Source: Blasia pusilla
Lineage: Eukaryota; Marchantiophyta; Marchantiopsida; Blasiales
Length of the DNA: 64,000 nucleotides
Reading direction: 5' to 3'
Assembly: GCA_050084515.1 (NCBI GenBank)
Contig: CM114272.1
Span: 59,706,001-59,770,000 of the forward strand
In this document: piece after piece, positions 11,240 to 19,530 of the stretch
Layout: every line of letters begins with the position of its first letter
How positions within the stretch are numbered: the first letter of the stretch is position 1
Program-made: the position numbers and the translations under genes
The notes under the pieces: generated by a model
The model's database searches: none
Told to the model about the DNA's origin: nothing
The model's input: the letters and a program-made list of their open reading frames with translations, nothing else

Positions 11240-12818
11240 GTGATCGAGCAACGGCCAAGAGAGATGGCGACCTTAGCAGTATTTAGCAGTGCCATCACTT
11301 GGCCTAGTGATTTGATTGAGGGACATGTCCATGCAGAGGATACTCACGTTCTTGACATTTCTATGGAGAGGAGTGTTATGGTAGTTGCATCATTCCGTGG
11401 AGGCTCGGCTGAGGAGCTTCAACGATTGGCAGATGAGCACATACAGACTGCGAGGAGCGAGGCGTTTGCACCAGAGCGTGACGGGTCTGAGGAACCCGAG
11501 GTAGCAGGGAGTGCTATGATGACACCCTTGGATACCACACCCATTGTGTGGTGTACCCTGGAGGAGGGTATTCGAGTGTTAGATCTCTTAGGAGGGATTA
11601 GCACTAGGTTAGCTGTTGTTTTGCAGGCAGGAGTGCGAGTACAGCAGTACCTCTATGTGGAGAGTGATGATGTTGCGAGGCGCGTCTCACTACGATATGT
11701 GGCGCAATTACGCCTACGTTTTCCCGACTTATTGTCTGCGTCCGCAGTCTAGGGGTACCAAAGTTTCCCTACCGAGGGATATTTTGTTGTTGGGGATGCA
11801 GGACTTAGAGCAGGTAGGGACCATTGATTTAGTCATTGCCGGTTGGCCATGTCAGGGCCAATCGAGTGCTAGACGAGGCAGCGGGTTGGCTGACACTCGG
11901 TCCAGGTTGTTTTGGGAGATGTTGAGGGTCTTACGGCAGTTGCAGGAGCACCCGTCTCGTTCTTCAGCCTACCTTCTGGAGAATGTGCCGATCTTAGGAG
12001 ACTCCAAGTCACGGGTGGTGACGAGTGCTCATCAGGTGCGTGCCTAGATCGGCCCAACAGTGTTCTTGGATGCGGCGAGTGTAGGTTCTAGAGCCCATCG
12101 CCCGTGTCTATGGTGGACCAGCTTGGTACCCCATGCGGTGTTATGGAGGGCGTATGCGAGAGTGGAGCGCCCCTCCCATTTGTTAGTGGATTCCATTCTG
12201 GAACCATGTCGTCGATCACAGGCAGTGAGGCACGATGATCGACCACCGTTGACTGTGGTCAACAGGGTAGGCAAGCCGTGGTCAGCCTTGCCCACGTTTG
12301 TGAGTTTTCCCGCTTCCTATGCATACAAGGAGGCTGGTCCCGGCTTGGTTTGGGATGACCAGGTTCAGCAGTTGGTGGATCCCAACGCCGACGAGAGAGA
12401 GCGAGGGATGGGATTTCTCACAGGAGTGACGACAGTACCATCAGTGTTAGAGGCATCAAGACGCCATGTCTTGGGTCAGGCGATGGACCTGAACTGCTCG
12501 ACATGGATCCTCAGCTTGGGAGTGGCTGAGCAACGTCGTATGAGATCGCGACAGATCACAGCGGTTGCGTTGGTGAGCCCCATGCCTATCGAGACGGTGG
12601 AGGCAGTGGCTGGGGGTGAGACCCGAGGAGATCTACGTACCAGGGGAGATCGGGAGAGATACCCTTGGACTTCTTGGGATGTTTTGCAGGTACGCAAGGA
12701 GATGATAGCCACAACATCGAGCGTGGTTTCGGGCATTGCACATGGAGGAGATCAGAGTTTGCAGTTGGCTGCAGGAGAGCAGCCGAGTGTTGTTGTTCGA
12801 GACGGGGTTGCACCATAG
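11240..12818 (+). pseudogene. DNMT3-like C5-cytosine DNA methyltransferase domain embedded in gypsy pol
   Basis: Conserved motifs appear in canonical order. Motif I at 11570-11605 (GIRVLDLLGGIST, S-adenosylmethionine binding). Motif IV at 11841-11870 (GWPCQGQSSA, catalytic Cys codon 11850-11852). Motif VI at 11979-11987 (ENV in YLLENVP). Motif VIII at 12081-12116 (SRAHRPCLWW). Motif IX at 12390-12419 (DERERGMGF). Motif X at 12459-12494 (RRHVLGQAMDLN). The linear order and the RAHR and RR..LG signatures resemble DNMT3-type enzymes, and catalytic PC and ENV are intact. Damage: a one-base frameshift near 11765 between motifs I and IV, plus in-frame stops at about 11750 and at 12045-12047. Motifs IV-X otherwise share one frame. 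The segment sits between the protease and RT. A downstream tail (12530-12818) is of unknown function. Confidence 0.85.
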
Positions 12819-12958
12819 CAACCACCGATACCCGCGCCGGAGAGTCCTACCGTAGTCACGATGGAGACTTGGGAGCCAGATATGAGCCCTAAGTTGACAG
12901 GAGGAGAGCGGCGCCGAATACATCAGTTCCTTCAGGAGCTATAGGAGCTGCTTTGCAT

Positions 12959-13878
12959 TTAGCATGGGGGATTTGGGTACGCTGAAGGGACCGGGGATCC
13001 GCATTGAGTTGGCGAGTGATATGTCGATCTTCCGAGCGACCCCTACAGTGTCTGATGATATGGAGAGGGCTCGATTGAGTAGGAGCCAGGACTTGGTTGG
13101 AGCAGACTAGTGGAGATGTCGCATGGGGAGTATGTGCATCGCCACCTTTGTCATGCCCGCCAAGAAGGATGTGCATGGCAACTGGACGGATAGGCGGATG
13201 TGTGGGGATTACCGATCTATCAATCGGCAGACGAAGTTTGATAGGTATGCCATGCCCACCCCTGAGGAGATCTTTGATGCAATTGGTCACGCAAAGGTCT
13301 TTAGTTCATTGGATTTGCGAGCCGGATACCATCAGCTACCTATCAGATTGGAGGACAGGCAGAAGACGGCATTTTGGGGCATCGATCCTCACGGGAAGGA
13401 TTGTTTGTACCAGTGGCGGTTCTTACCATTTGGGTTAAAGAATGCCCCGGCTGAGTTTTAGAGGGTCATGGATAGGATCTTGGCTGGTCTGCATTTTGCT
13501 AGGTGTTATATTGATGACATCGTAATCTTTAGCGCCACGGTTGAGGAGCATGAGCAACATCTAGAGGAGGTGTTTCGATGATTGCAGTTACATGGGCTGA
13601 AGCTACATCCAGGTAAGTGCAAGTTCTTCTACAACCAGATTGAGTACTTGGGTCAAACGATATACCTAGGGGGCCTTGGTGTTCAGCAGATGAAGGTACA
13701 GGCTATCTCACGCATTCCACGCCCTACTGATGTGAGCCGTGTTCGCGCATTCATGGGATTGGCGAACTTTTATCGGCGATACGTCAAGGGATTGATTCGA
13801 TTATGGTCGCCCCTGACCTTGCTGACCAAGGTGGATCACGAGTGGCAATGGGGGGATGAGCAGGAGCGAGCATTTTAG
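12959..13878 (+). pseudogene. Gypsy reverse transcriptase of the DNMT element
   Basis: The RT has its conserved blocks: VMPAKKDVHGNW, RRMCGDYRSINRQTK, YAMPTPEEIFDAIG, FSSLDLRAGYHQLPI, WRFLPFGLKNAPAEF, CYIDDIVIFS (intact YIDD at 13507-13518), GLKLHPGKCKFF and RAFMGLANFYRRYVKG. It copies element RNA into DNA. Lesions are a frameshift near 13120, TAG at 13459-13461 after APAEF, TGA at 13579-13581 and TAG at 13876-13878. In each of these three stops the conserved residue would be Gln (CAG) or Arg (CGA), so a single C-to-T change explains them. Confidence 0.88.
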
Positions 13879-14298
13879 TTGCTCAAGGACAGATTGACGT
13901 CCGCACCCATCTTGAGGAGACCGATCAGGGGGCGTCCTTTCCAGTTGCACACAAATTGGAGCATGTTGGGGCTTGGAGCGGTGCTCACCCAGCATGATGA
14001 TGAGGGTAGAGAGTTCGTGGTGGCTTACGCTAGCCGCTCGAACAACGATGCAGAGGCGAAGTACAGCTTGTATGAGGGTGAGTGCTTGGCTGCGGTGTGG
14101 GCTGTTGCGCATTTCAGGTGGTACTTATTCGGCAACCCCTTTACCATCATCACTAATCATCAACCACTGAAGTGGTTGATGGAGTACGACAAGCTTACAG
14201 GGAAGCTTGCGAGATGGGCTCTGTTGTTGCAGGAGTATGATTTTCTGGTGGTACATAGACCTGGGACGCTCAACCAGGATGCATGGGTTGAGTCGTAA
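13879..14298 (+). pseudogene. RNase H domain of the DNMT element
   Basis: A 139-codon frame with GLGAVLTQHDDEGREF, VVAYASRSNN, EGECLAAVWAVAHFRWYLFG, QPLKWLMEYDKLTGKLARW and ALLLQEYDFLVVHRPG, the gypsy-type RNase H that degrades template RNA. Two positions normally Asp in this family are Asn here: HTNWSMLG (usually HTDWS) and ITNHQPLK (usually TDHQPL). Both are catalytic-region acidic residues, so the enzyme is probably inactive. Both changes are G-to-A (GAT/GAC to AAT/AAC). The frame ends in TAA just where ADGLSR would be expected. Confidence 0.8.
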
Positions 14299-14414
14299 CC
14301 CATGCCCGAGTCAGCGAGATGTGACTGGAGCTCGATGGCATGGAGAGAGTGATGAGGAGTCGGTGCCAGGATGGCACGCGTCAGCCTATTTAGGCATGTT
14401 GGCTATGGAGAGCA

Positions 14415-15371
14415 GTGTGGAGACCGATGGCGAGGTCTAGTGGAGAGTCCTTGGATCCCGAGGCCAGTGAGGACACGACAAGTGGCCGAGATATTCATGA
14501 TGATGGAGTAGTCTTGGAGTACCTTCGTATTGGCAGCGTTGCGAGCACCATGGATGCTAGAGAGCGGGATCGGATCCTACAGCGTGTCAGACGGTTCCGT
14601 TGGGAGGGGACACATGTTTTGAGGGTTTGGGAGGATGGCAGAGTACACGTAGTGTCGCATCCTTTGCAGAGAGCACGACTAGTGCAGCATGCCCACGAGG
14701 AGTTGGGTCACTTTGGGATGAAGCGGATGTACAACTTGCTCCAGATTCAGTATTGGTGGCAAGGCATGCAGACTGACGTTCATCAGTTTGTTGCCAAGTG
14801 CATGGTGTGTGATTGGATCCGAGCATCGTTCAATGCTCCGACTCCACAGTTGCATCCATTACCGATCATGGGCTTAGGGTATAGATGGAGTTTGGATTTC
14901 GCAGGACCTTTGCCCTTGACGGAGCGTCACAGTCGTTATGTGTTGGTGATGGTCGAGCACTTCTGGAAGTGGATCGAGTTGGTTGCATTGCCTGACAAAG
15001 CGAGTGAGGGAGTAGCTTATGCCTTCCTTGACAGAGTGCTGAGTCATTATAGCGCACCGTCTGAGGTGTTGACAGACCAGGGTACCGAGTTTCGCGGTGA
15101 GTTCCAGGCCTTATGTGATCAGGCGCTGATCGACCACCGCACGACTTCGCGAGATCATCCCAAGGCGGATGAATTAGCGGAGAGAGTTGAGCAGACGGTG
15201 AAGAGGGATTTACGCAAGTATGGCTTGCAGAGAGGTCACCTAGGAGATTGGGACCTCCAGTTGCCATGGTTGGCGATGGGATATAGACTCAGCAGGCAGG
15301 CATCCTTAGCGTCTTTTTCACCGTACTTGCTACTTTATGGCCGAGAGCCAGATTTAGGAGCTGAACCTTGA
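14415..15371 (+). CDS. Integrase of the DNMT element
   Basis: A 318-codon uninterrupted frame. The N-terminal HHCC zinc-binding domain has H94, H99, C129 and C132 (HEELGHFGM, CMVC). The core has the catalytic triad D161 (SLDFAGPLP), D221 (VLTDQGTEF) and E256 (ELAERVEQ), with 34 residues between the last two. The core ends with LPWLAMGYRLSRQASL and YLLLYGREPDL. It inserts the element cDNA into the genome. The frame stops at 15371, but homologous sequence resumes within 20 bases in another frame, so the C-terminal PHD-bearing part is split off by a frameshift. Confidence 0.85.
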   Translation: MWRPMARSSGESLDPEASEDTTSGRDIHDDGVVLEYLRIGSVASTMDARERDRILQRVRRFRWEGTHVLRVWEDGRVHVVSHPLQRARLVQHAHEELGHFGMKRMYNLLQIQYWWQGMQTDVHQFVAKCMVCDWIRASFNAPTPQLHPLPIMGLGYRWSLDFAGPLPLTERHSRYVLVMVEHFWKWIELVALPDKASEGVAYAFLDRVLSHYSAPSEVLTDQGTEFRGEFQALCDQALIDHRTTSRDHPKADELAERVEQTVKRDLRKYGLQRGHLGDWDLQLPWLAMGYRLSRQASLASFSPYLLLYGREPDLGAEP

Positions 15372-15387
15372 TGACCCAGATGTATGG

Positions 15388-15903
15388 GTGCGAGCATGTT
15401 CTCAGAGGGCTGAGTTATTTTGGAGAGTGATGCCCACGGCGTTCGAGAACTTGGCGATTGCACAGCATCGGGATACGTTGAGGTATGCGACTATTCAGGG
15501 TGGTGGTTATCGACCAACTATCCGAAAGTTTCATCAGGGAGATTATGTCTTTTTGCAGCAGACGGCAACGACGATGTTGGATGTGACTGCATGGCGCACT
15601 ATCCTAAGAGTGCGTGACATTTTGCCATCGAGTATTCTCTTGCTGGAAGGACGTGATGGTATGGTATGGAAGGACCATGTGCGTAATTGTGTGCCATGTC
15701 ACCTTCCTAACATTGATGGTACAGTAGATCCGAGCTTAGCAGTAGTTTCTGTAGGCTTGCGTTGTATGTTGTGTGGTTCTGCCCGTGGTGCGGCCACGAT
15801 GCTAGTCTGTGATGGGTGTTCGAGAGGATGGCATATGGCATGTTTGACGCCACCTCTCACTAGGGTTCCTCAGGGACGATGGATGTGTCCCAGATGTACA
15901 TAG
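15388..15903 (+). CDS. Integrase C-terminal region with PHD zinc finger
   Basis: A 171-codon frame. Residues about 46-100 form the SH3-like integrase tail (RKFHQGDYVFLQQ, then VWKDHVRNCVPCHLP). Residues 126-170 form a PHD finger with the complete Cys4-His-Cys3 ligand set: C126, C129, C141, C144, H149, C152, C167, C170, and the typical Trp two residues before the last pair (GRWMCPRC). PHD fingers generally read histone H3 tails, often K4 methylation state. In gypsy chromoviruses a chromodomain fills this position and guides integration, so by analogy the PHD may target the integrase to chromatin. The frame ends TAG at 15901-15903. Confidence 0.85.
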   Translation: MRACSQRAELFWRVMPTAFENLAIAQHRDTLRYATIQGGGYRPTIRKFHQGDYVFLQQTATTMLDVTAWRTILRVRDILPSSILLLEGRDGMVWKDHVRNCVPCHLPNIDGTVDPSLAVVSVGLRCMLCGSARGAATMLVCDGCSRGWHMACLTPPLTRVPQGRWMCPRCT

Positions 15904-16083
15904 AGTAGGTAGTTCTACATTCCGACTTGTGTCTGTGACATGGATGACAAGGAGGCGACTAACGATGGGGCCACATGAGCACCAGGCCTTCTTGCTCTTA
16001 GCGTCCGAGAGATGTATGTCATGGTAGGTAGGGATAGATGGCTATCTGGAGTTAGAGGGACCTAACCACTAGCTAGGGGGGCG

Positions 16084-16213
16084 ATTGGAGATATTTTGGT
16101 ACTTCTTATCTCGTTGTTTGGATGCCATGAGTTAGCATGGGATCATGCGTGTTAATGTGTGTGTTCGGTGATAGCGATTTATGTTGTGTAACGATGTGTA
16201 TGCGCACAACAAC
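16084..16213 (+). repeat. 130-bp segment, copy 1, just before the 3' LTR
   Basis: ATTGGAGATATTTTGG...GCGCACAACAAC directly precedes the 3' LTR and is repeated at 16728-16857 directly after it, with about ten differences. A purine tract (TAGGGGGGCGA) that would suit a polypurine tract lies at 16074-16084, immediately before this copy and not next to the LTR. Confidence 0.85.
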
Positions 16214-16727
16214 TGTCACGTCTTTTAGGATAGATCGGTGAGATCTAATAGAGCGCCTTCTTGAGTAGTGGAGGACACGCTCAGTAGGTCTCGGATGACC
16301 TGCTGAGGCCCCAGGAAACCTGAGAGAGCAGGTTTTCCCTTCGTTTCGGCTCATTTGGAGCCATATTGAGGAACTTACTATTTTAGGTAAGTACCATTTT
16401 GAGTATATGATCGACTTTCTATTTTTGGTAAGTGGCCCTTGACCTCCTACATTAGGTCAAGAGCCAAGGAGGTGACTTGGGAGAATAGGTTACCATGGAG
16501 AGAGCTTGGGAGAGGGGAAGGGTATACCTCAAGGAGAGAGAGTTTGAAAGCTCATTCTCTCTTTGTTGAACCTCTTGGCATGAGGTAGCGGAGCTATGAT
16601 ACCTTGCCTTGTGAGTGTAACCCAAGCCTCTCATTAGGAGAGTGGGTTTGGTTTGACATGAGAGAGAGTGCACACCTTTGAGAGCTATGGTGTGAGATGG
16701 TGTAGAGAGAGATTGGATCTTATTTTA
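16214..16727 (+). repeat. 3' LTR of the DNMT element, end-truncated
   Basis: Begins TGTCACGTCTTTTAGG and follows the 5' LTR to GGATCTTATTTTA, where the terminal CA of the left copy is missing and a second copy of the 130-bp flanking segment begins. Similarity to the 5' LTR is high by eye, indicating a fairly recent insertion. Confidence 0.8.
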
Positions 16728-16857
16728 ATTGGAGATATTTTGGTATTTCTTGTCTCATTGTTTGGATGCCATGAGTTAGCATGGGATCATGCGTGTTTGT
16801 GTGTATGTTCGGTGACAGCGATGTTTGTTGTGTAGCGATGTGTATGCGCACGACAAC
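16728..16857 (+). repeat. 130-bp segment, copy 2, just after the 3' LTR
   Basis: Repeats 16084-16213 from ATTGGAGATATTTTGG to GCGCACGACAAC, then the sequence becomes unrelated. Far too long for a target-site duplication of an LTR element (usually 5 bp). Confidence 0.85.
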
Positions 16858-16924
16858 TTTCTTCTTGTAGAGCTTGCATCCTCAACATTGCCATCCTTTG
16901 GATCAATTGAAATAGTAGTTATGA

Positions 16925-17300
16925 ATGGCCCTCAAATGGATCTTAACATCCAATTCCGGCGGTAGAAGGCGTCTAGTAAAGTAAAATCTCCATCGATTGG
17001 AACTGTAGTTCATCGTGGCATGCTCCTAAGATCCCTACGTCTGAAACAAATATAGAATCAGAATCTAAGTTGTGATTGTGTCCCAAACTGCCGCGCCCGC
17101 TGAATGTTATTTGGAGCCATACTTGGTCTAAGTCCAATTGGATCCTAAGATCCAATTTCGGCCGTAGAAGACGTCCGGTAAAGGGAAATCCCCATCCTCG
17201 ATATGAACTTTAGTTTTGAGTGGCCCTGAATTGGCTCGTCATATTCAAATAGGTCGGAAACAAATGTAGAATCGAAACCTAAAAACTGATTGTCCAACTT
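16925..17300. repeat. Diverged tandem pair, about 212-bp period
   Basis: The segment around 16935-17100 (GGATCTTAACATCCAATTCC, then GGTAGAAGGCGTC) recurs around 17147-17290 (GGATCCTAAGATCCAATTTC, then CGTAGAAGACGTC), including the following AAATC(T/C)CCATC and GAAACAAAT(A/G)TAGAATC motifs. No coding frame; likely an old transposon or satellite piece. Confidence 0.6.
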
Positions 17301-18600
17301 CCTCACCAAATTCTCAATTCCATCCTAGCTTCCCTAGATGCAATCTTTTTCTTAGATTTAAGTCTTATGGCATTGTGCTATTTTTCCTCTTAATCTCCAT
17401 CGAATCTTCCATTTGTTTGGGGTCATTCATAATGAAAAACATTAACGCATTCATTTGCGTGATAACTTGCGTAATTGAATACACGGGCATAATAATATAT
17501 ACATGCCTTATGAAAATGGTGGATATAAAATATCCAAACCTAAAATATCCATACAACAACATACATTCACACCAAATATAGATATCCCTTTTCCTTCTTT
17601 TAAACTCAGATGACCTCGAACACATGGTGGTACTACTTGACATCTCTTGCTCAAAGGAAATTTTATGAACATTTTTGGGGATATCTTTTGAAAATTCGAT
17701 ATCTTAAATCTCACATCAATCCTCTTGTCACAACCTTGGACAAAGATGATAAAAAGGAGATTAACATTAGGAACACATTAGCATCTAATTCTCTTTGAGG
17801 TTCATTATTTTAGGTATCAATAAATGATTTCATGAAGTCATAGGGATATTACCCCTAGCTCGGGAATGTTTGGATATTTGTTGGTACATAAGGACATGTA
17901 TAAGTTGTATCCAAGTGTGAGTTTAGTTATTTGTGTGGAGATATGCATATACACTTTCATTATCAAATGAAAATATGAAAAACATTCATGTATAGAGAAA
18001 TTTCTTTGAAATTAAAAAAATATGTTTTAAACTTTGAAGAATAAACATGCATGCATGGATTTTGTTGATGTTAATCTAATTCATAAATTCAAATTTTCTT
18101 GTTACCCAATTGCCACGTGTCAAGTATATAAGTATTTACAAATCAAGAAAGCATTCTCAAAATAAATAAGGTACTCATACGATGCACACGAAATAGAAAA
18201 ATATTTGAAAAAGCTAACGAAGAGAATTAATGATATTACACATAAATTTATTATTATTATTATTTTTAACATCTTTTAAAATCAAGTAGACGTTCATGTT
18301 AGACTAATCTTTGTATAATAGTATGTCAATAATTAAAAGAAAGCACTATCTAATAATATATAATTCCATGTAAACGAGTTCGACCATAGCATTTGAACCT
18401 ATAGATCGATAAGTTTTCTGTTCGTGCCTATCGGTTGGCTCGGGTCGAAGATGTTATACTATTCACAAAGATATTATACAATCGGTACCTGCGGTTGACC
18501 ATGATCCAAGCTTGAACTCTCCATGGGCAGAAATCGAGATCTACGATTGGTGTTACTAAAGAAGCCCCATACTCTTTACAATGAGGAGTTTCTAATTAGA
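17301..18600. other. AT-rich region without genes
   Basis: No supported gene. A single dispersed copy of the roughly 210-bp repeat found in tandem at 31.6-32.1 kb lies at about 18100-18250: ATTGCCACGTGTCAAG, then AAGGTACTCATACGATGC and ACATAAATTTATT. Confidence 0.5.
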
Positions 18601-18635
18601 GTGTTTGTATATTATGGTTGAGGCGGCCACAAAAA

Positions 18636-18935
18636 TCAATAAGGTAGCATTAATAAGGAATTCAGGATCTGCTTGCTGCCAACTGGAGGTCCTCCCTGTT
18701 TGGTCAGGAAGGGAAATGGTGGCAGACGTTTAGTCGAATTCAGTGGGTAGAGAAGCTCAAACTGGCTCGCCGCCTCCCCGCATTCCTGCGTAGCTGTGAG
18801 CCACGGAGGAATGTCGTCAAAGTCGAAGACCTGAAAGATTGACAAGAACATGAGATAATTCAGAAGTTGTTCTCGAGCTTTAGCTACCGAACAAGATGGA
18901 TACAAGGTTTTAGCAGTTCCACTGATTACAATCAC
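18636..18935 (-). other. Unidentified open frame related to one at 28.4-28.6 kb
   Basis: A 99-codon minus-strand frame containing FDFDDIPPWLTATQE. The minus-strand sequence TTTCAG just before GTCTTCGACTTTGACGAC could be a splice acceptor, so this may be an exon. A related stretch on the minus strand at 28.48-28.56 kb reads as SPWLTASQE in one frame and FGNDDCP in the neighbouring one. I do not recognise the family. Two scattered degraded copies suggest a repeat-borne gene fragment and not a unique host gene. Confidence 0.3.
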
Positions 18936-19290
18936 GCTCAGTTTCTGATCGTAGTAGACGACGATGATTTAGAAAAAAGTCGACTCCGTCTTAATTCTTC
19001 CGTCAGAGGAGGTCTAGATACGAAACAAAATGAAGATTGAGCTCACTCACGTCATTATGGTCCGTCATTTACGTAACGGATGTACCTCGAATGCGGCCCC
19101 TGGCGGCCGAAGGTTCTACTCCAATCACTAAGACTGCGGCACTGCTCTCCAACCAAACCGAACTGGAAGGCCTCACTGATAGGAGTTTAGAATCCGATTT
19201 GTCAAGAACACTTCAGATGAAATGCCTCCAGAGATAGATCTTGTGTGACACTGCCCGTCTGGTTTGATTGGAGGTCTATCGACTGTGGGC

Positions 19291-19530
19291 TATATAATAC
19301 TGTGGCCTGAAGCTGCTCCAGATCGAGTTGTACGTACGCACCCACGCAGCGAAAGTAAGAAGCTAGAACAGCAGTGCTTGCCTCACAAATCAGACGTCTG
19401 ATCCCAAGCGGAGACTGGACTGATCATATTTAATCGCAGTGTGGCCTGAAGCCACTCCAGATAAAGCTCTACATATGCACTCACGAGACAAATCTGATCT
19501 GATTGATCACAGACAGTTGCTTATATAGTA
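19291..19530. repeat. Diverged direct repeat with TATA-like boxes
   Basis: TGTGGCCTGAAGCTGCTCCA at 19301 recurs as TGTGGCCTGAAGCCACTCCA at 19440, followed in both by CAGAT(C/A)(G/A)AG and a TAC(G/A)TA(C/T)GCAC(C/T)CACG stretch. TATA-like motifs (CTATATAATAC at about 19290 and CTTATATAGTAC at about 19510) accompany the units. Promoter function is only a guess. Confidence 0.4.

Larger units (their letters stand above)
6922..16727 (+). mobile_element. Ty3/gypsy retrotransposon carrying a DNA cytosine methyltransferase and a PHD finger
   Basis: Plus-strand element of about 9.8 kb. The order is 5' LTR (6922-7430), non-coding leader, gag with CCHC knuckle, aspartic protease (LLDSGAQ), a DNMT3-like C5-cytosine methyltransferase domain (about 11555-12530), RT with YIDD, RNase H, integrase with HHCC and DDE, a C-terminal PHD finger, and a 3' LTR truncated by a few bases. 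RNase H-before-integrase order and RT sequence place it in Ty3/gypsy. The copy is inactive because of several stops and frameshifts. DNMT capture by retrotransposons is known from dinoflagellates and charophyte algae. Finding it here between PR and RT, together with a PHD domain, is the outstanding feature of the window. Confidence 0.88.

Noticed and set aside
11240-12818. A bacterial-type restriction methyltransferase or contaminant
   Set aside because: It sits in a continuous gypsy order between protease and RT with the same strand and similar damage, and its motif VIII-X signatures look DNMT3-like, not like bacterial restriction enzymes.
16084-16857. Target-site duplication of the DNMT element or of a solo LTR
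   Set aside because: 130 bp is far too long for an LTR integrase duplication, which is normally 4-6 bp.
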